Below, in pieces: positions 15,131 through 22,205 of a stretch of 25,204 bases of DNA. The stretch is from Sphingobacterium sp. UBA6711 (GTDB taxonomy: Bacteria > Bacteroidota > Bacteroidia > Sphingobacteriales > Sphingobacteriaceae): positions 35,042 through 60,245 of the forward strand of contig DKIT01000070.1 in the NCBI GenBank assembly GCA_002454415.1. Reading direction: 5' to 3'. The notes under the pieces are model-generated. The model searched no databases and was not told the origin of the DNA. It saw nothing but the letters and a program-made list of their open reading frames with translations. How positions within the stretch are numbered: position 1 is the stretch's first letter; each line of letters begins with the position of its first letter. The position numbers and the translations under genes were made by a program.

Positions 15131-17314
15131 TTAAGAAGGATTTTTAAGATGCTGATTAAAGTAATCGGCAATTTTCTCGTACATATGAATGCGGTCTTTG
15201 CCCATCACATTGTGTTCATGTGTTGGGTACAAGAAGTAATCCACTTGTTTTCCGGCTTTGATGCACGCTTCCAAAAATTCCATGCTGTTTTGCTGTACGA
15301 CTACTGGATCCTGCGCACCATGGATGATCAACAATCTTCCTTTCAATTGATCGGCTTTATTCAATAACGAAGTCAATTTATATCCCTCAGGATTTTCCTG
15401 TGGTGTATCCATATTACGTTCCCCGTACATAACCTCGTAAAATTTCCAGTCAATTACAGGGCCTCCGGCTACCGCAGCTTTGAAAATATCGTTATGGTGC
15501 AACATGAAAGATGTTGTCATAAATCCACCGAAGCTCCAACCAAAAATCCCCATACGCTGTTGATCGATAAAGGGCTTTGACTTCAGGAATTCAATGCCTT
15601 TCAATTGATCTGCCATTTCATTTTGACCTAGGTTGCGGTGTGTAGCGGTATAGAAATCACGACCTCTGTAATTTGTGCCGCGATTGTCCATGGTAAAAAC
15701 AATGTATCCTTGTTGAGCCATATATATGTCGAAATAACCTGCACCGCCAAGCCACTTGTTGGAAACAAGTTGGGAATGGGATCCACCATATAAATAGTAC
15801 ATGACCGGATACTTCTTTGCTGGATCAAAATCATTTGGATAAATGATACGTCCTGTTAAAGGGTATTTTCCATCCGCCGATGTCAACTGTACAAATTCGA
15901 TTTTAGGATTGTTGATTTTTCCGGAAAAAGGGTTTTCTGCATTGACCAAAGTTGTTTCCTTAGCAGATTTAACTTCCTTGATCTGAATTTTATTCGGTGT
16001 TTTTAAGTTGCTATACTGATCGTAGATATATTTGCCATCGTCACTTAAAGATGCGTGGTGTATACCCGATTCATTTGTTAATTGAGTCGTTTTTCCCGAT
16101 TTTAGATCGACTTCGAATAATTGGCGATCCAAACCGTTATTGGTCACTCCGGTATAACTTACTTTGTTGCCATTAGCCGAGAAGTCGAGCAATGTTTCCA
16201 TGACGATGTCTTTATGGCCTAATTTTTTAATCAAATTACCCTCGGTATTGTATAGGTAAAGCTGATTGTAGCCATCCTTATCGGATTGATAAAGGAATTG
16301 ATCAGGTTTGTTTGGTAGAAATGTCAGCGGATTTTCAGGTTCTACCCAAGTTGTCGCGGTCTCTTCAAATAAAGTTTTTACCAGAGCGCCGCTTTCAGCA
16401 TTATACTTATTTAACTTTAGGTCGTTTTGTCCACGATTAAGTAAGCCTACATAGATGTACTTTCCGGACGGATCCCAAGTGACAGTAGTTAAATACTGCT
16501 CAGACCGTTCACCGGTCTGTAGTTTTATTTTTTCTCCTGTAATTGTATTATAGACGATGAGTGAAACCTCTTCAGATTTTTGTCCCGTCATGGGGTATTT
16601 TATCCATTTAATTTCTGCGATTTGTGGACTCCATTGCGGCAATGGATAGTTGGCGACCATGGACTCATCTTTCCGGTAGTATAGTAATTTATCATTTTGA
16701 TTGCTCCACCACATACCTTTTTTGATGCCAAATTCCTGACGGTGCGTGTAGTCACTTCCGTTCACGATCCCTTTGTCGGAGTCATTGGTTACCGCAGTTA
16801 TTTTTCCATTTTTGTCAACAATGACAATGTTATTGTCAATTAAATAGGCGGTTTTTGAAAGATCCGAACTTAGTTCGCGATTAGCGCCTTTGTTGTCATT
16901 TCCAATGAAGCTTTCGATGCTTTTGGATTTAATATTATACGCTACGGTATACACCTTATCCTTACCATCAACTTGGAGCAAGAGCGTGTTGCCATCGCGC
17001 CATTTATAATCGTAAGGAAACATGCGCAAATTAAATGTTTCATTTGGGATGGCAACTTTTAAAGCTGTTTCAAGGTCTACTTTGGATACTAAACTGCTTT
17101 CGTTCCAGTTGTTGGAAGCACTTTTTGAGAGTAAGTTTTGATAGGATTTATCGAGATAGGAGAAACTGTCTGATTTTGGTATCCATGAAGCACCGGTAAT
17201 CGATGTCGGTGCATATGTACGGGGACCAAATACTGTTTCTTCCAAATTGAGGTTGCGTTGAGCATAGCTTGTGATCGAGCTTGCCAACAAGAAGAATAGC
17301 GCAATTCTTTTCAT
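15131..17314 (-). CDS. Exported S9B dipeptidyl peptidase (DPP IV-type)
   Basis: 727-residue prolyl-oligopeptidase-clan serine peptidase. Residues 1-18 form a signal peptide (RIALFFLLASSITSYAQ). An N-terminal beta-propeller (about 30-480) of the DPP IV type precedes an alpha/beta-hydrolase domain (about 490-727). The catalytic triad is visible: S594 in GWSFGGF, D669 in GAQDPVV and H701 in THEHNV. The conserved MYYLYGGSHSQLV and DNRGTNYRGRDF segments precede the nucleophile. DPP IV enzymes remove X-Pro or X-Ala dipeptides from peptide N termini; in Bacteroidota they are periplasmic and support growth on peptides. The next gene upstream on the same strand, for the DUF1080 protein, is separated from it by a terminator hairpin, so the two are probably separate transcripts. 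Confidence 0.94.
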   Translation of the reverse strand: MKRIALFFLLASSITSYAQRNLNLEETVFGPRTYAPTSITGASWIPKSDSFSYLDKSYQNLLSKSASNNWNESSLVSKVDLETALKVAIPNETFNLRMFPYDYKWRDGNTLLLQVDGKDKVYTVAYNIKSKSIESFIGNDNKGANRELSSDLSKTAYLIDNNIVIVDKNGKITAVTNDSDKGIVNGSDYTHRQEFGIKKGMWWSNQNDKLLYYRKDESMVANYPLPQWSPQIAEIKWIKYPMTGQKSEEVSLIVYNTITGEKIKLQTGERSEQYLTTVTWDPSGKYIYVGLLNRGQNDLKLNKYNAESGALVKTLFEETATTWVEPENPLTFLPNKPDQFLYQSDKDGYNQLYLYNTEGNLIKKLGHKDIVMETLLDFSANGNKVSYTGVTNNGLDRQLFEVDLKSGKTTQLTNESGIHHASLSDDGKYIYDQYSNLKTPNKIQIKEVKSAKETTLVNAENPFSGKINNPKIEFVQLTSADGKYPLTGRIIYPNDFDPAKKYPVMYYLYGGSHSQLVSNKWLGGAGYFDIYMAQQGYIVFTMDNRGTNYRGRDFYTATHRNLGQNEMADQLKGIEFLKSKPFIDQQRMGIFGWSFGGFMTTSFMLHHNDIFKAAVAGGPVIDWKFYEVMYGERNMDTPQENPEGYKLTSLLNKADQLKGRLLIIHGAQDPVVVQQNSMEFLEACIKAGKQVDYFLYPTHEHNVMGKDRIHMYEKIADYFNQHLKNPS

Positions 17315-17398
17315 GAAAACATAATTATAGTAGGAATATGATATTTGTCACCGGGATTATAGGCCTGGGAAATCAATCGTATCCAGTTTGTTTCTAAA

Positions 17399-17435
17399 TT
17401 TTAAAGGGCTAATTTAGTTAAATAGCCCTTTAAAA
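17399..17435 (-). terminator. Terminator downstream of the DUF1080 gene
   Basis: Arms 17399-17411 and 17423-17435 pair perfectly over 13 bp (TTTTAAAGGGCTA on the left), with an 11-nt loop. It lies about 50 bp past the DUF1080 stop and about 85 bp upstream of the S9 peptidase start, with the stem ending in four U residues on the minus strand. Confidence 0.7.
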
Positions 17436-17483
17436 CCTAGTACAGAATTGTTGCTTTTCTAACTGAAATTGCTAGATAAAAAT

Positions 17484-18212
17484 CTATAGTTTCCGAATCC
17501 AGATATTTCTGAACTGTACGGGATTACCGTGATCTTGAAGAATAATTGGACCAGGGCCGTGACTAACGATTTTTGGAAGACCGATATATTCGGTAGTGCC
17601 ATCTATTTGTGTATTATTTTGTACCACAACTCCGTTGTGAAGCACAGTGACTGTGCCTTTGCTAATCAATAAACTATCTTTGTTAAATTGGGGGGCTTTG
17701 TAAATGATATCATAAGTATGCCATTTATCTGGAGCAATGACTTGTGCTAGTGGTGGGCGTTGTTTGTATAGGCTACCCGCGCCGCCATTGACATACGTTG
17801 GATTGTTGACGTTGTCCAATACCTGGATTTCGTAAAGACCTTGGAGAAAGATACCACTATTTCCACGACCTTGACCTTCACCTTTAATAACCTCGGGGCT
17901 TTTCCATTCAATATGTAACTGAAAGTCTGTGAAATTTTCATTTGTTTGGATCGTTCCAGATCCAGGTTTTACCTCAAGTATATTGTTGGCGACGATCCAG
18001 TCAGCTTTTCCTTTTTCGCCTTTCCATTTGGAAAGATCCTTGCCATCAAAAAGAATAGTCGCATCACTTGGGATGCCGTTGTTAATGGTAACGGTCGGAG
18101 GGACAGGGCTGTAATATTCCGTGTCACTGGGTTTCATATTTGTTTGAGCCTGCAATGAAGCCGATGCAGCTAAGAGTGCGATTGCAAGTACAGATGATAA
18201 TGAAAAATTCAT
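17484..18212 (-). CDS. Exported DUF1080 protein (3-keto-disaccharide hydrolase/concanavalin-like domain)
   Basis: 242-residue exported protein with signal peptide 1-22 (FSLSSVLAIALLAASASLQA). Residues about 45-242 form a DUF1080 (PF06439) concanavalin-like beta-sandwich. It is recognised from TILFDGKDLSKWKG, FQLHIEWKSPE, GRGNSGIFLQGLYEIQVLD, DKWHTYDIIYKAP and the ending IVSHGPGPIILQDHGNPVQFRNIWIR. Family members bind or cleave glycans and some hydrolyse 3-keto-disaccharides. This one has no partner 3-dehydrogenase nearby, so the substrate is unknown. It follows the Bacteroidota pattern of abundant single-domain DUF1080 proteins and is transcribed divergently from folB. Confidence 0.92.
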   Translation of the reverse strand: MNFSLSSVLAIALLAASASLQAQTNMKPSDTEYYSPVPPTVTINNGIPSDATILFDGKDLSKWKGEKGKADWIVANNILEVKPGSGTIQTNENFTDFQLHIEWKSPEVIKGEGQGRGNSGIFLQGLYEIQVLDNVNNPTYVNGGAGSLYKQRPPLAQVIAPDKWHTYDIIYKAPQFNKDSLLISKGTVTVLHNGVVVQNNTQIDGTTEYIGLPKIVSHGPGPIILQDHGNPVQFRNIWIRKL

Positions 18213-18273
18213 TCGTTGGGATTTTGGTATGGCTAAATATACAAATAATCACAGTTGTTTGGAACAATTTCCT

Positions 18274-18281
18274 TAGGTTTG
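18274..18281 (+). promoter_or_regulatory. -7-like element immediately upstream of folB
   Basis: TAGGTTTG at 18274-18281 is a perfect TAnnTTTG match only 3 nt before the folB ATG (18285). If used, transcription would start at or next to the start codon, implying a leaderless mRNA. No well-spaced -33 TTTG was found (the TTTG at 18258-18261 is 12 nt away), so it may be coincidental. Confidence 0.3.
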
Positions 18282-18284
18282 TGC

Positions 18285-18653
18285 ATGGCTACTATTCTAC
18301 AGACAGTATCACTTAAAGAAGCACGTTTCTATGCGCCGATCGGTTATTACGAGGAGGAACAGATACTTGGTAACGAGTTTTTTGTATCCATTGATGTGTG
18401 TTTTCCATTTCAAAATACCGAAACCGAAGATTTGCACAATACGCTCAACTACGAAGAGCTTTATCAGCTTGCAGCGAAGGTGATGCAGCCCAAGAGAAAA
18501 CTTTTAGAATCCGCGGCGGCAGAGATGCTGAATCAGATTAGAGATGCTGTAGATCATGCCATTACGATCGAGGTCGTGATCCGAAAATCCAATCCTCCTT
18601 TTGGAGGGGATTTATCTAGCTCTCAGGTGAGCCTAAAATATAATAGAAATTAA
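18285..18653 (+). CDS. folB: Dihydroneopterin aldolase
   Basis: 122-residue pterin enzyme of the folate pathway; it converts 7,8-dihydroneopterin to 6-hydroxymethyl-dihydropterin and glycolaldehyde. The usual length is ~120. Conserved elements are FYAPIGYYEEEQILGNEF near the N terminus, DLHNTLNYEELYQ with the active-site Tyr, and the C-terminal VVIRKSNPPFGG with the catalytic Lys before the Pro-Pro. The frame is open upstream to a TTG at 18255, but the ATG at 18285 matches the family's N terminus (ATILQTVSLKEARF). Divergent from the DUF1080 gene, with a stand-alone AAA+ ATPase gene 78 bp downstream. No other folate genes are adjacent. Confidence 0.9.
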   Translation: MATILQTVSLKEARFYAPIGYYEEEQILGNEFFVSIDVCFPFQNTETEDLHNTLNYEELYQLAAKVMQPKRKLLESAAAEMLNQIRDAVDHAITIEVVIRKSNPPFGGDLSSSQVSLKYNRN

Positions 18654-18690
18654 AATAAAACTGGACTAGCTAAATTAATTGGTAAATATT

Positions 18691-18698
18691 TAGCTTTG
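18691..18698 (+). promoter_or_regulatory. -7 element upstream of the AAA+ ATPase gene
   Basis: TAGCTTTG at 18691-18698 is a perfect TAnnTTTG match about 33 bp before the ATG at 18732, which would give a leader of about 28 nt. No -33 element at the expected spacing was recognised. Confidence 0.4.
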
Positions 18699-18731
18699 CC
18701 AATCTATTTGTTAAAGTCTCAAATTGACAGC

Positions 18732-19463
18732 ATGAATATTTATGATCTCGTTATTGCCGATAAGGAGAGGATAGCATTGGCTGATGTCTTCTTAGCGGAT
18801 GAAAGTCGGCAAAAGCTTAAACAATTGATTAAAGAACACCGATATATTAAGGAACTTTCCCAGTATGGATTGCCTGTTAGCAACAAGATCCTGTTGCACG
18901 GTTATTCTGGGTGTGGAAAGACCCCAACAGCGAAAGCGGTGGCGGCGACATTGGAAAAGCCTATCTATGTACTCAATCTAAGTAACCTTATTTCATCCAG
19001 AATTGGCGAGACTTCTCAACATATTAAACAGGTGTTCGACAAGGCCGGCCGTGAGAAAGCTGTTTTATTCTTAGATGAGTTTGATCAGATCGGAAAGGCG
19101 CGTATCAGTGAAGAAAAGGATGTGGGTGAAATGCGTCGATTAGTCAATACAATTATCCAATTGATCGATTATTTTCCAAATGAGGCGGTTTTAATAGCTG
19201 CAACCAATCATCCCGAGATTTTGGATACTGCGATTATTCGGAGATTTCAGCTTCGTTTAGCTTTTGAATTGCCGACAGTACAGCAATTGGATGTTTATTA
19301 CAACAAACTTTTCGTGCCTTTTCCGCAATTTGCAGATAGTGTACCTCGAATTTACGAGATTTCTTATGCAGAAGCCAAAGACTATGTTTATGATGCGGTC
19401 AAATCCTTGGTGATAAATGCGCTTGAAAAAGAGCAAAGACAGCATCTTAATACCCCAGCCTAA
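18732..19463 (+). CDS. Stand-alone small AAA+ ATPase
   Basis: 243-residue single-domain AAA+ ATPase. The Walker A motif is HGYSGCGKTPTAKA, Walker B is AVLFLDEFDQIG, sensor 1 is IAATNHPEILD, and the arginine-finger region is AIIRRFQLRLAFELP. The intervening ISSRIGETSQHIKQVFDKA is the pore-loop/helix region of FtsH/spastin-like classical AAA proteins. An N-terminal helical segment (about 20-45) precedes the P-loop. There is no protease, transmembrane or other effector domain, so it must act with a partner or as a remodelling ATPase. The frame is open upstream to a TTG at 18696; I chose the ATG at 18732 because a -7 promoter element overlaps 18691-18698. Neighbours are folB and an Hsp20 gene, which hints at protein quality control, but its client is unknown. 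Confidence 0.85.
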   Translation: MNIYDLVIADKERIALADVFLADESRQKLKQLIKEHRYIKELSQYGLPVSNKILLHGYSGCGKTPTAKAVAATLEKPIYVLNLSNLISSRIGETSQHIKQVFDKAGREKAVLFLDEFDQIGKARISEEKDVGEMRRLVNTIIQLIDYFPNEAVLIAATNHPEILDTAIIRRFQLRLAFELPTVQQLDVYYNKLFVPFPQFADSVPRIYEISYAEAKDYVYDAVKSLVINALEKEQRQHLNTPA

Positions 19464-19602
19464 ATAGAAAAAATAATAGCTTTTATCAAAAACAGTTCGG
19501 CCCCGCTGACGTTAATTCCATAGCGGGATGGATAGTATATTCCTGTTTGTATCAGGGAGGATGACAACTTGCTTTGGTTTTCGTCGTACATTTATTTTAT
19601 TT

Positions 19603-19648
19603 AAGACAAAATGACATTAATTTTTTAATTTAAGTGACATTTTGTCTT
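19603..19648. promoter_or_regulatory. Long inverted repeat upstream of the hsp20 gene
   Basis: Arms AAGACAAAATGACA (19603-19616) and TGACATTTTGTCTT (19635-19648) pair at 13 of 14 positions around an 18-nt AT-rich loop. It lies about 90 bp before the Hsp20 ATG and 140 bp past the AAA+ gene. The right arm also contains the compact dyad GACA-TTT-TGTC. It is not the CIRCE sequence (TTAGCACTC-N9-GAGTGCTAA). It could be a heat-shock operator or a terminator for the AAA+ gene. Confidence 0.5.
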
Positions 19649-19725
19649 TTAAGTTGAGTTGGTACATGAATTGAATATATCCTTCCAAATAGATAGCATA
19701 ATAAAGCTTAACAATAAAAAAAATT

Positions 19726-19731
19726 AGGAGG
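19726..19731 (+). promoter_or_regulatory. Strong Shine-Dalgarno site of the hsp20 gene
   Basis: AGGAGG at 19726-19731 ends 8 nt before the ATG at 19740. It is the only canonical, well-spaced ribosome-binding site I saw in the window, where most genes lack one, as is common in Bacteroidota. This suggests unusually strong translation of the chaperone. Confidence 0.7.
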
Positions 19732-19739
19732 ACAAAAAC

Positions 19740-20183
19740 ATGGCATTAATTAAATTCCCTACAAAAAGTTTAAACACTGATGCGGTAAACCCATTTGTAA
19801 ATACTGTATTCGACAATTTATTCAACGATAATTTTATCTCTGATCGTTTGGTTTCTCGCGTACCGGCGGTAAATATATCGGAAAGCGAAAAATCATTTAA
19901 AATAGAAATGGCTGCGCCAGGGTTAGATAAGTCAGATTTTAAGATCAATGTAGACAAGAATCTGATTACCATTTCTGCAGAGAAAAAAGAGGAGAGTGCG
20001 AGCGAGGAGAAATTATATAGCAAAAAAGAATTTAACTATTCTTCATTCTCCAGGTCTTTTACATTACCAGAAACAGTTGATTATAGCAATATCGAAGCGG
20101 CTTATGAAGGCGGTGTATTGATTTTGACTGTCGGTAAAAAGGAAGATGCAATCATAGCTAAACGTTTGATTGAAGTAAAATAA
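19740..20183 (+). CDS. Hsp20/alpha-crystallin small heat-shock protein
   Basis: 147-residue ATP-independent holdase chaperone that binds unfolding proteins during stress. The N-terminal arm (1-38, with NPFVNTVFDNLFND) is followed by the alpha-crystallin domain (about 40-140): VPAVNISESEKSFKIEMAAPGLDKSDFKI is its start region, with KNLITISAEKKEE and FSRSFTLPETVDYSNIEAAYEGGVLILTV completing the sandwich. The C-terminal IIAKRLIEVK is consistent with the I/V-x-I/V anchoring tail. The start is fixed by the AGGAGG site. Upstream lies a long inverted repeat that may be its operator, and a strong terminator follows. The AAA+ ATPase gene is next upstream on the same strand. Confidence 0.95.
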   Translation: MALIKFPTKSLNTDAVNPFVNTVFDNLFNDNFISDRLVSRVPAVNISESEKSFKIEMAAPGLDKSDFKINVDKNLITISAEKKEESASEEKLYSKKEFNYSSFSRSFTLPETVDYSNIEAAYEGGVLILTVGKKEDAIIAKRLIEVK

Positions 20184-20265
20184 TTCAGCGGTTTGGGGCG
20201 ATAGAATCTACCTGTTGAGGGAAGTTCGCAGTAAAAAAAATAGTTTTTAGGTTAGTTTATGTTTT

Positions 20266-20303
20266 AATCCCTCGGAATACAAATGGAATTCCGAGGGATT
20301 TTT
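20266..20303. terminator. Bidirectional terminator between hsp20 and the thioesterase gene
   Basis: Perfect 13-bp stem from AATCCCTCGGAAT (20266-20278) and its complement at 20288-20300, with a 9-nt loop and a T-run to 20303. The flanking genes converge. Confidence 0.9.
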
Positions 20304-20339
20304 ACTTTATTATCATGCTATCCTATCCTTTCGGGAAGA

Positions 20340-20777
20340 TTAGTCAATTTCTTCATAATTTGTTGCTCGTGGCACTTTAGCCAGGTAGGGTTCCATGTCG
20401 TTTGGTAATTTGGTTAGCTTACGTTTCTGAAGGTCGAGCCAAGCGCCGTCGACGTTTACGGTACAACACAAAGTTCCATCCGCCCTAAATACTTGATGTA
20501 TAAAGGAAAAACGGCTATTGCTATTGTTGTATTTTGTCAATTCAACTTTTACCTGTACATATTCATCCAAATGTACCTCTCTAAAATAGAGCAGCTCTTC
20601 TCTAAATAAAATTGGTCCGATTTGATATTCGGCAAATTTATCCAAAGAAAATCCCATTTTGTTCAACATATTACTGCGAGCCTGTGCGCAAATATCTGCG
20701 TAGGCTGAGTGACGCATATGTCTGTTGGCATCGATCTGTGCCCAGATTACCTGTCCCTGATAAAATATATTTTCCAT
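20340..20777 (-). CDS. Hotdog-fold acyl-CoA thioesterase (4HBT/YbgC-like)
   Basis: 145-residue single-domain hotdog protein. The signature QIDANRHMRHSAYADICAQAR places the catalytic-type Asp and the helix of the 4-hydroxybenzoyl-CoA thioesterase/YbgC group near residues 15-35. FREVHLDEYVQVKVELTKYNNSNSRFSF is the central beta-sheet, and FRADGTLCCTVNVDGAWLDL the later strands. It probably hydrolyses acyl-CoA or acyl-ACP thioesters; chain preference cannot be read from sequence. A purine-rich AGGAGG (complement of 20793-20798) lies 15 nt upstream of the ATG, further than normal, and no alternative start fits it better. Divergent from the sigma-factor gene. Confidence 0.88.
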   Translation of the reverse strand: MENIFYQGQVIWAQIDANRHMRHSAYADICAQARSNMLNKMGFSLDKFAEYQIGPILFREELLYFREVHLDEYVQVKVELTKYNNSNSRFSFIHQVFRADGTLCCTVNVDGAWLDLQKRKLTKLPNDMEPYLAKVPRATNYEEID

Positions 20778-20850
20778 TATATTTGCGATTTTCCTCCTTT
20801 AATTCATAACAATTTACATATTTTTAAATAAAGCTGTAACACATTGTTTA

Positions 20851-20880
20851 TTTGCGTTACTTATTACCTGAATATATTAA
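20851..20880 (+). promoter_or_regulatory. Possible promoter for the sigma-factor gene
   Basis: TTTG at 20851-20854 and TATATTAA at 20873-20880, 18 nt apart, resemble the -33/-7 arrangement of Bacteroidota promoters, but the -7 element lacks the final TG. It would start transcription within about 15 bp of the GTG at 20896. Confidence 0.3.
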
Positions 20881-20895
20881 AAGAAAAGTTGCTAA

Positions 20896-21399
20896 GTGAT
20901 CCATTCAGAAACAGAATTTCTAAGGTTGATCGACGAAAATAAGGGAATTATCGTCAAGGTGAGCCGTATGTACATGGATGACCACGAAGGAAGACAGGAT
21001 CTTTATCAGGAGATTGTGTATCAGTTGTGGAAATCATATGCGACTTTTAAGCAACAGAGTAAATTCTCTACCTGGATGTACCGTGTTGCATTGAATACCG
21101 CAATGGTATTTTTGAAAAAAGAAAAGAAACATCAGATCTATGACACACTGGAGGACGGGCACGATTTTGCTGAGGAGGCATACGACACGGAAAGAGACGA
21201 AAAGTTAAAAATATTTTACCAGGCAGTGCATGAACTCAATGCCGTAGAAAAGGCTTTAATCTTTTTGTTTTTAGAAGGTCAGAGCCACCGCGAGATTGCG
21301 GAACATTTGGGTATTTCAGAAGTAAACGCCCGGGTTAAATTAAACCGTACGAAGGAACGAATTCAACAGATCATTAAAAAATACAATTATGAATTTTGA
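20896..21399 (+). CDS. Sigma-70 family RNA polymerase sigma factor (ECF-like)
   Basis: 167-residue two-domain sigma factor. Region 2 (about 12-80) includes VSRMYMDDHEGRQDLYQEIVYQLWKSY and FSTWMYRVALNTA, which bind core polymerase and the -10 element. Region 4 (about 110-162) is a helix-turn-helix, AVEKALIFLFLEGQSHREIAEHLGISEVNARVKLNRTKERI. Regions 1 and 3 are absent, as in ECF sigma factors. The start is probably GTG at 20896, because no ATG occurs in frame before residue 27, which would remove part of region 2. Its last 11 bases overlap the next gene, which encodes a membrane protein, suggesting translational coupling and functional linkage. Confidence 0.9.
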   Translation: MIHSETEFLRLIDENKGIIVKVSRMYMDDHEGRQDLYQEIVYQLWKSYATFKQQSKFSTWMYRVALNTAMVFLKKEKKHQIYDTLEDGHDFAEEAYDTERDEKLKIFYQAVHELNAVEKALIFLFLEGQSHREIAEHLGISEVNARVKLNRTKERIQQIIKKYNYEF

Positions 21400-22030
21400 T
21401 GAGTTAAAAAAATCATGGCAGGAACAGTCTACAGATGAGGATTTGCAGAATCCAAATCTGGAACATTATAAGGAAGTCGGGAATATTATCGTCAAGTTGA
21501 GAAAGAATATCAAACGCGAATTCATTTCTTGGGCATTATGTATGTTCTTTCTCTTCATGGTCCCTATTTTGCCTATCTATAAGATCGAAGGGTATGCCGC
21601 ATTTGCTTATTACTTTTTTATCATACAAATATCCTTGTCGAGTTTGCTCTATTATCGTCGATTTTTTTATTTGGTAAAGAGTACTAAAAAAATTGAATTG
21701 TTGGCCTCTCGCGAGCATTTGCTCAAATTGTATTACGATTTGAAATATGCTGTGGAGACTTATCGTATTGCTGCTTATGTCATGATTCCACAAGCATTAT
21801 TTCTGTATCTTATCATGATTGCGCAGAACCGTACAACGGTCTGGTTTGATCGGTTATATCATTTCAGGGAAACTTTTCAACAAGAGCCAAATTTTATCGT
21901 GTGGATGATTGTCTCGGCGATTGTTTCGATCATTCTGGTTTTTCTGATTACAGAACTTATGATCCGGGCCTACTATAGTAAGTATGTTGCTCAGATTAGG
22001 GAAATACTGGATCAAATGGAGACGGAATGA
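21389..22030 (+). CDS. Multi-pass membrane protein coupled to the sigma factor (possible anti-sigma partner)
   Basis: 213-residue protein I cannot place in a named family. A soluble N-terminal segment (1-45, starting MNFDELKKSWQEQS) is followed by about four predicted membrane helices: near 50-68 (ISWALCMFFLFMVPILPIY), 73-90 (AAFAYYFFIIQISLSSLL), 128-145 (AAYVMIPQALFLYLIMIA) and 175-195 (IVWMIVSAIVSIILVFLI). A charged loop (about 92-122) joins the second and third. Short soluble N termini plus membrane segments, in a gene overlapping a sigma factor by 11 bp, is the arrangement of membrane anti-sigma factors, but no zinc-binding HxxxCxxC motif is present. The anti-sigma role is inference from position. 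The reading frame switches by an overlapping ATG inside the sigma stop region. Confidence 0.75.
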   Translation: MNFDELKKSWQEQSTDEDLQNPNLEHYKEVGNIIVKLRKNIKREFISWALCMFFLFMVPILPIYKIEGYAAFAYYFFIIQISLSSLLYYRRFFYLVKSTKKIELLASREHLLKLYYDLKYAVETYRIAAYVMIPQALFLYLIMIAQNRTTVWFDRLYHFRETFQQEPNFIVWMIVSAIVSIILVFLITELMIRAYYSKYVAQIREILDQMETE

Positions 22031-22205
22031 TGGTTTAATTCTTAAGGAGAAAGAAAGGTCGGACAAATCGGGTAAGGTTTTTGTGTGGTATGTGTTTAGT
22101 ATTTGTTTGAATGCCATATGAGATATCCTGTCTGTTTTTTTATAGACTTTTGTGTTTTTCGAGCATGGATATTTTGTATATTGTTTTTGAAAACCCTTGT
22201 CTGTT

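Noticed and set aside
19502..19527. CCCGCT/AGCGGG stem as terminator of the AAA+ gene
   Set aside because: Only 6 bp with a 14-nt loop and no T-run after it; too weak to call.
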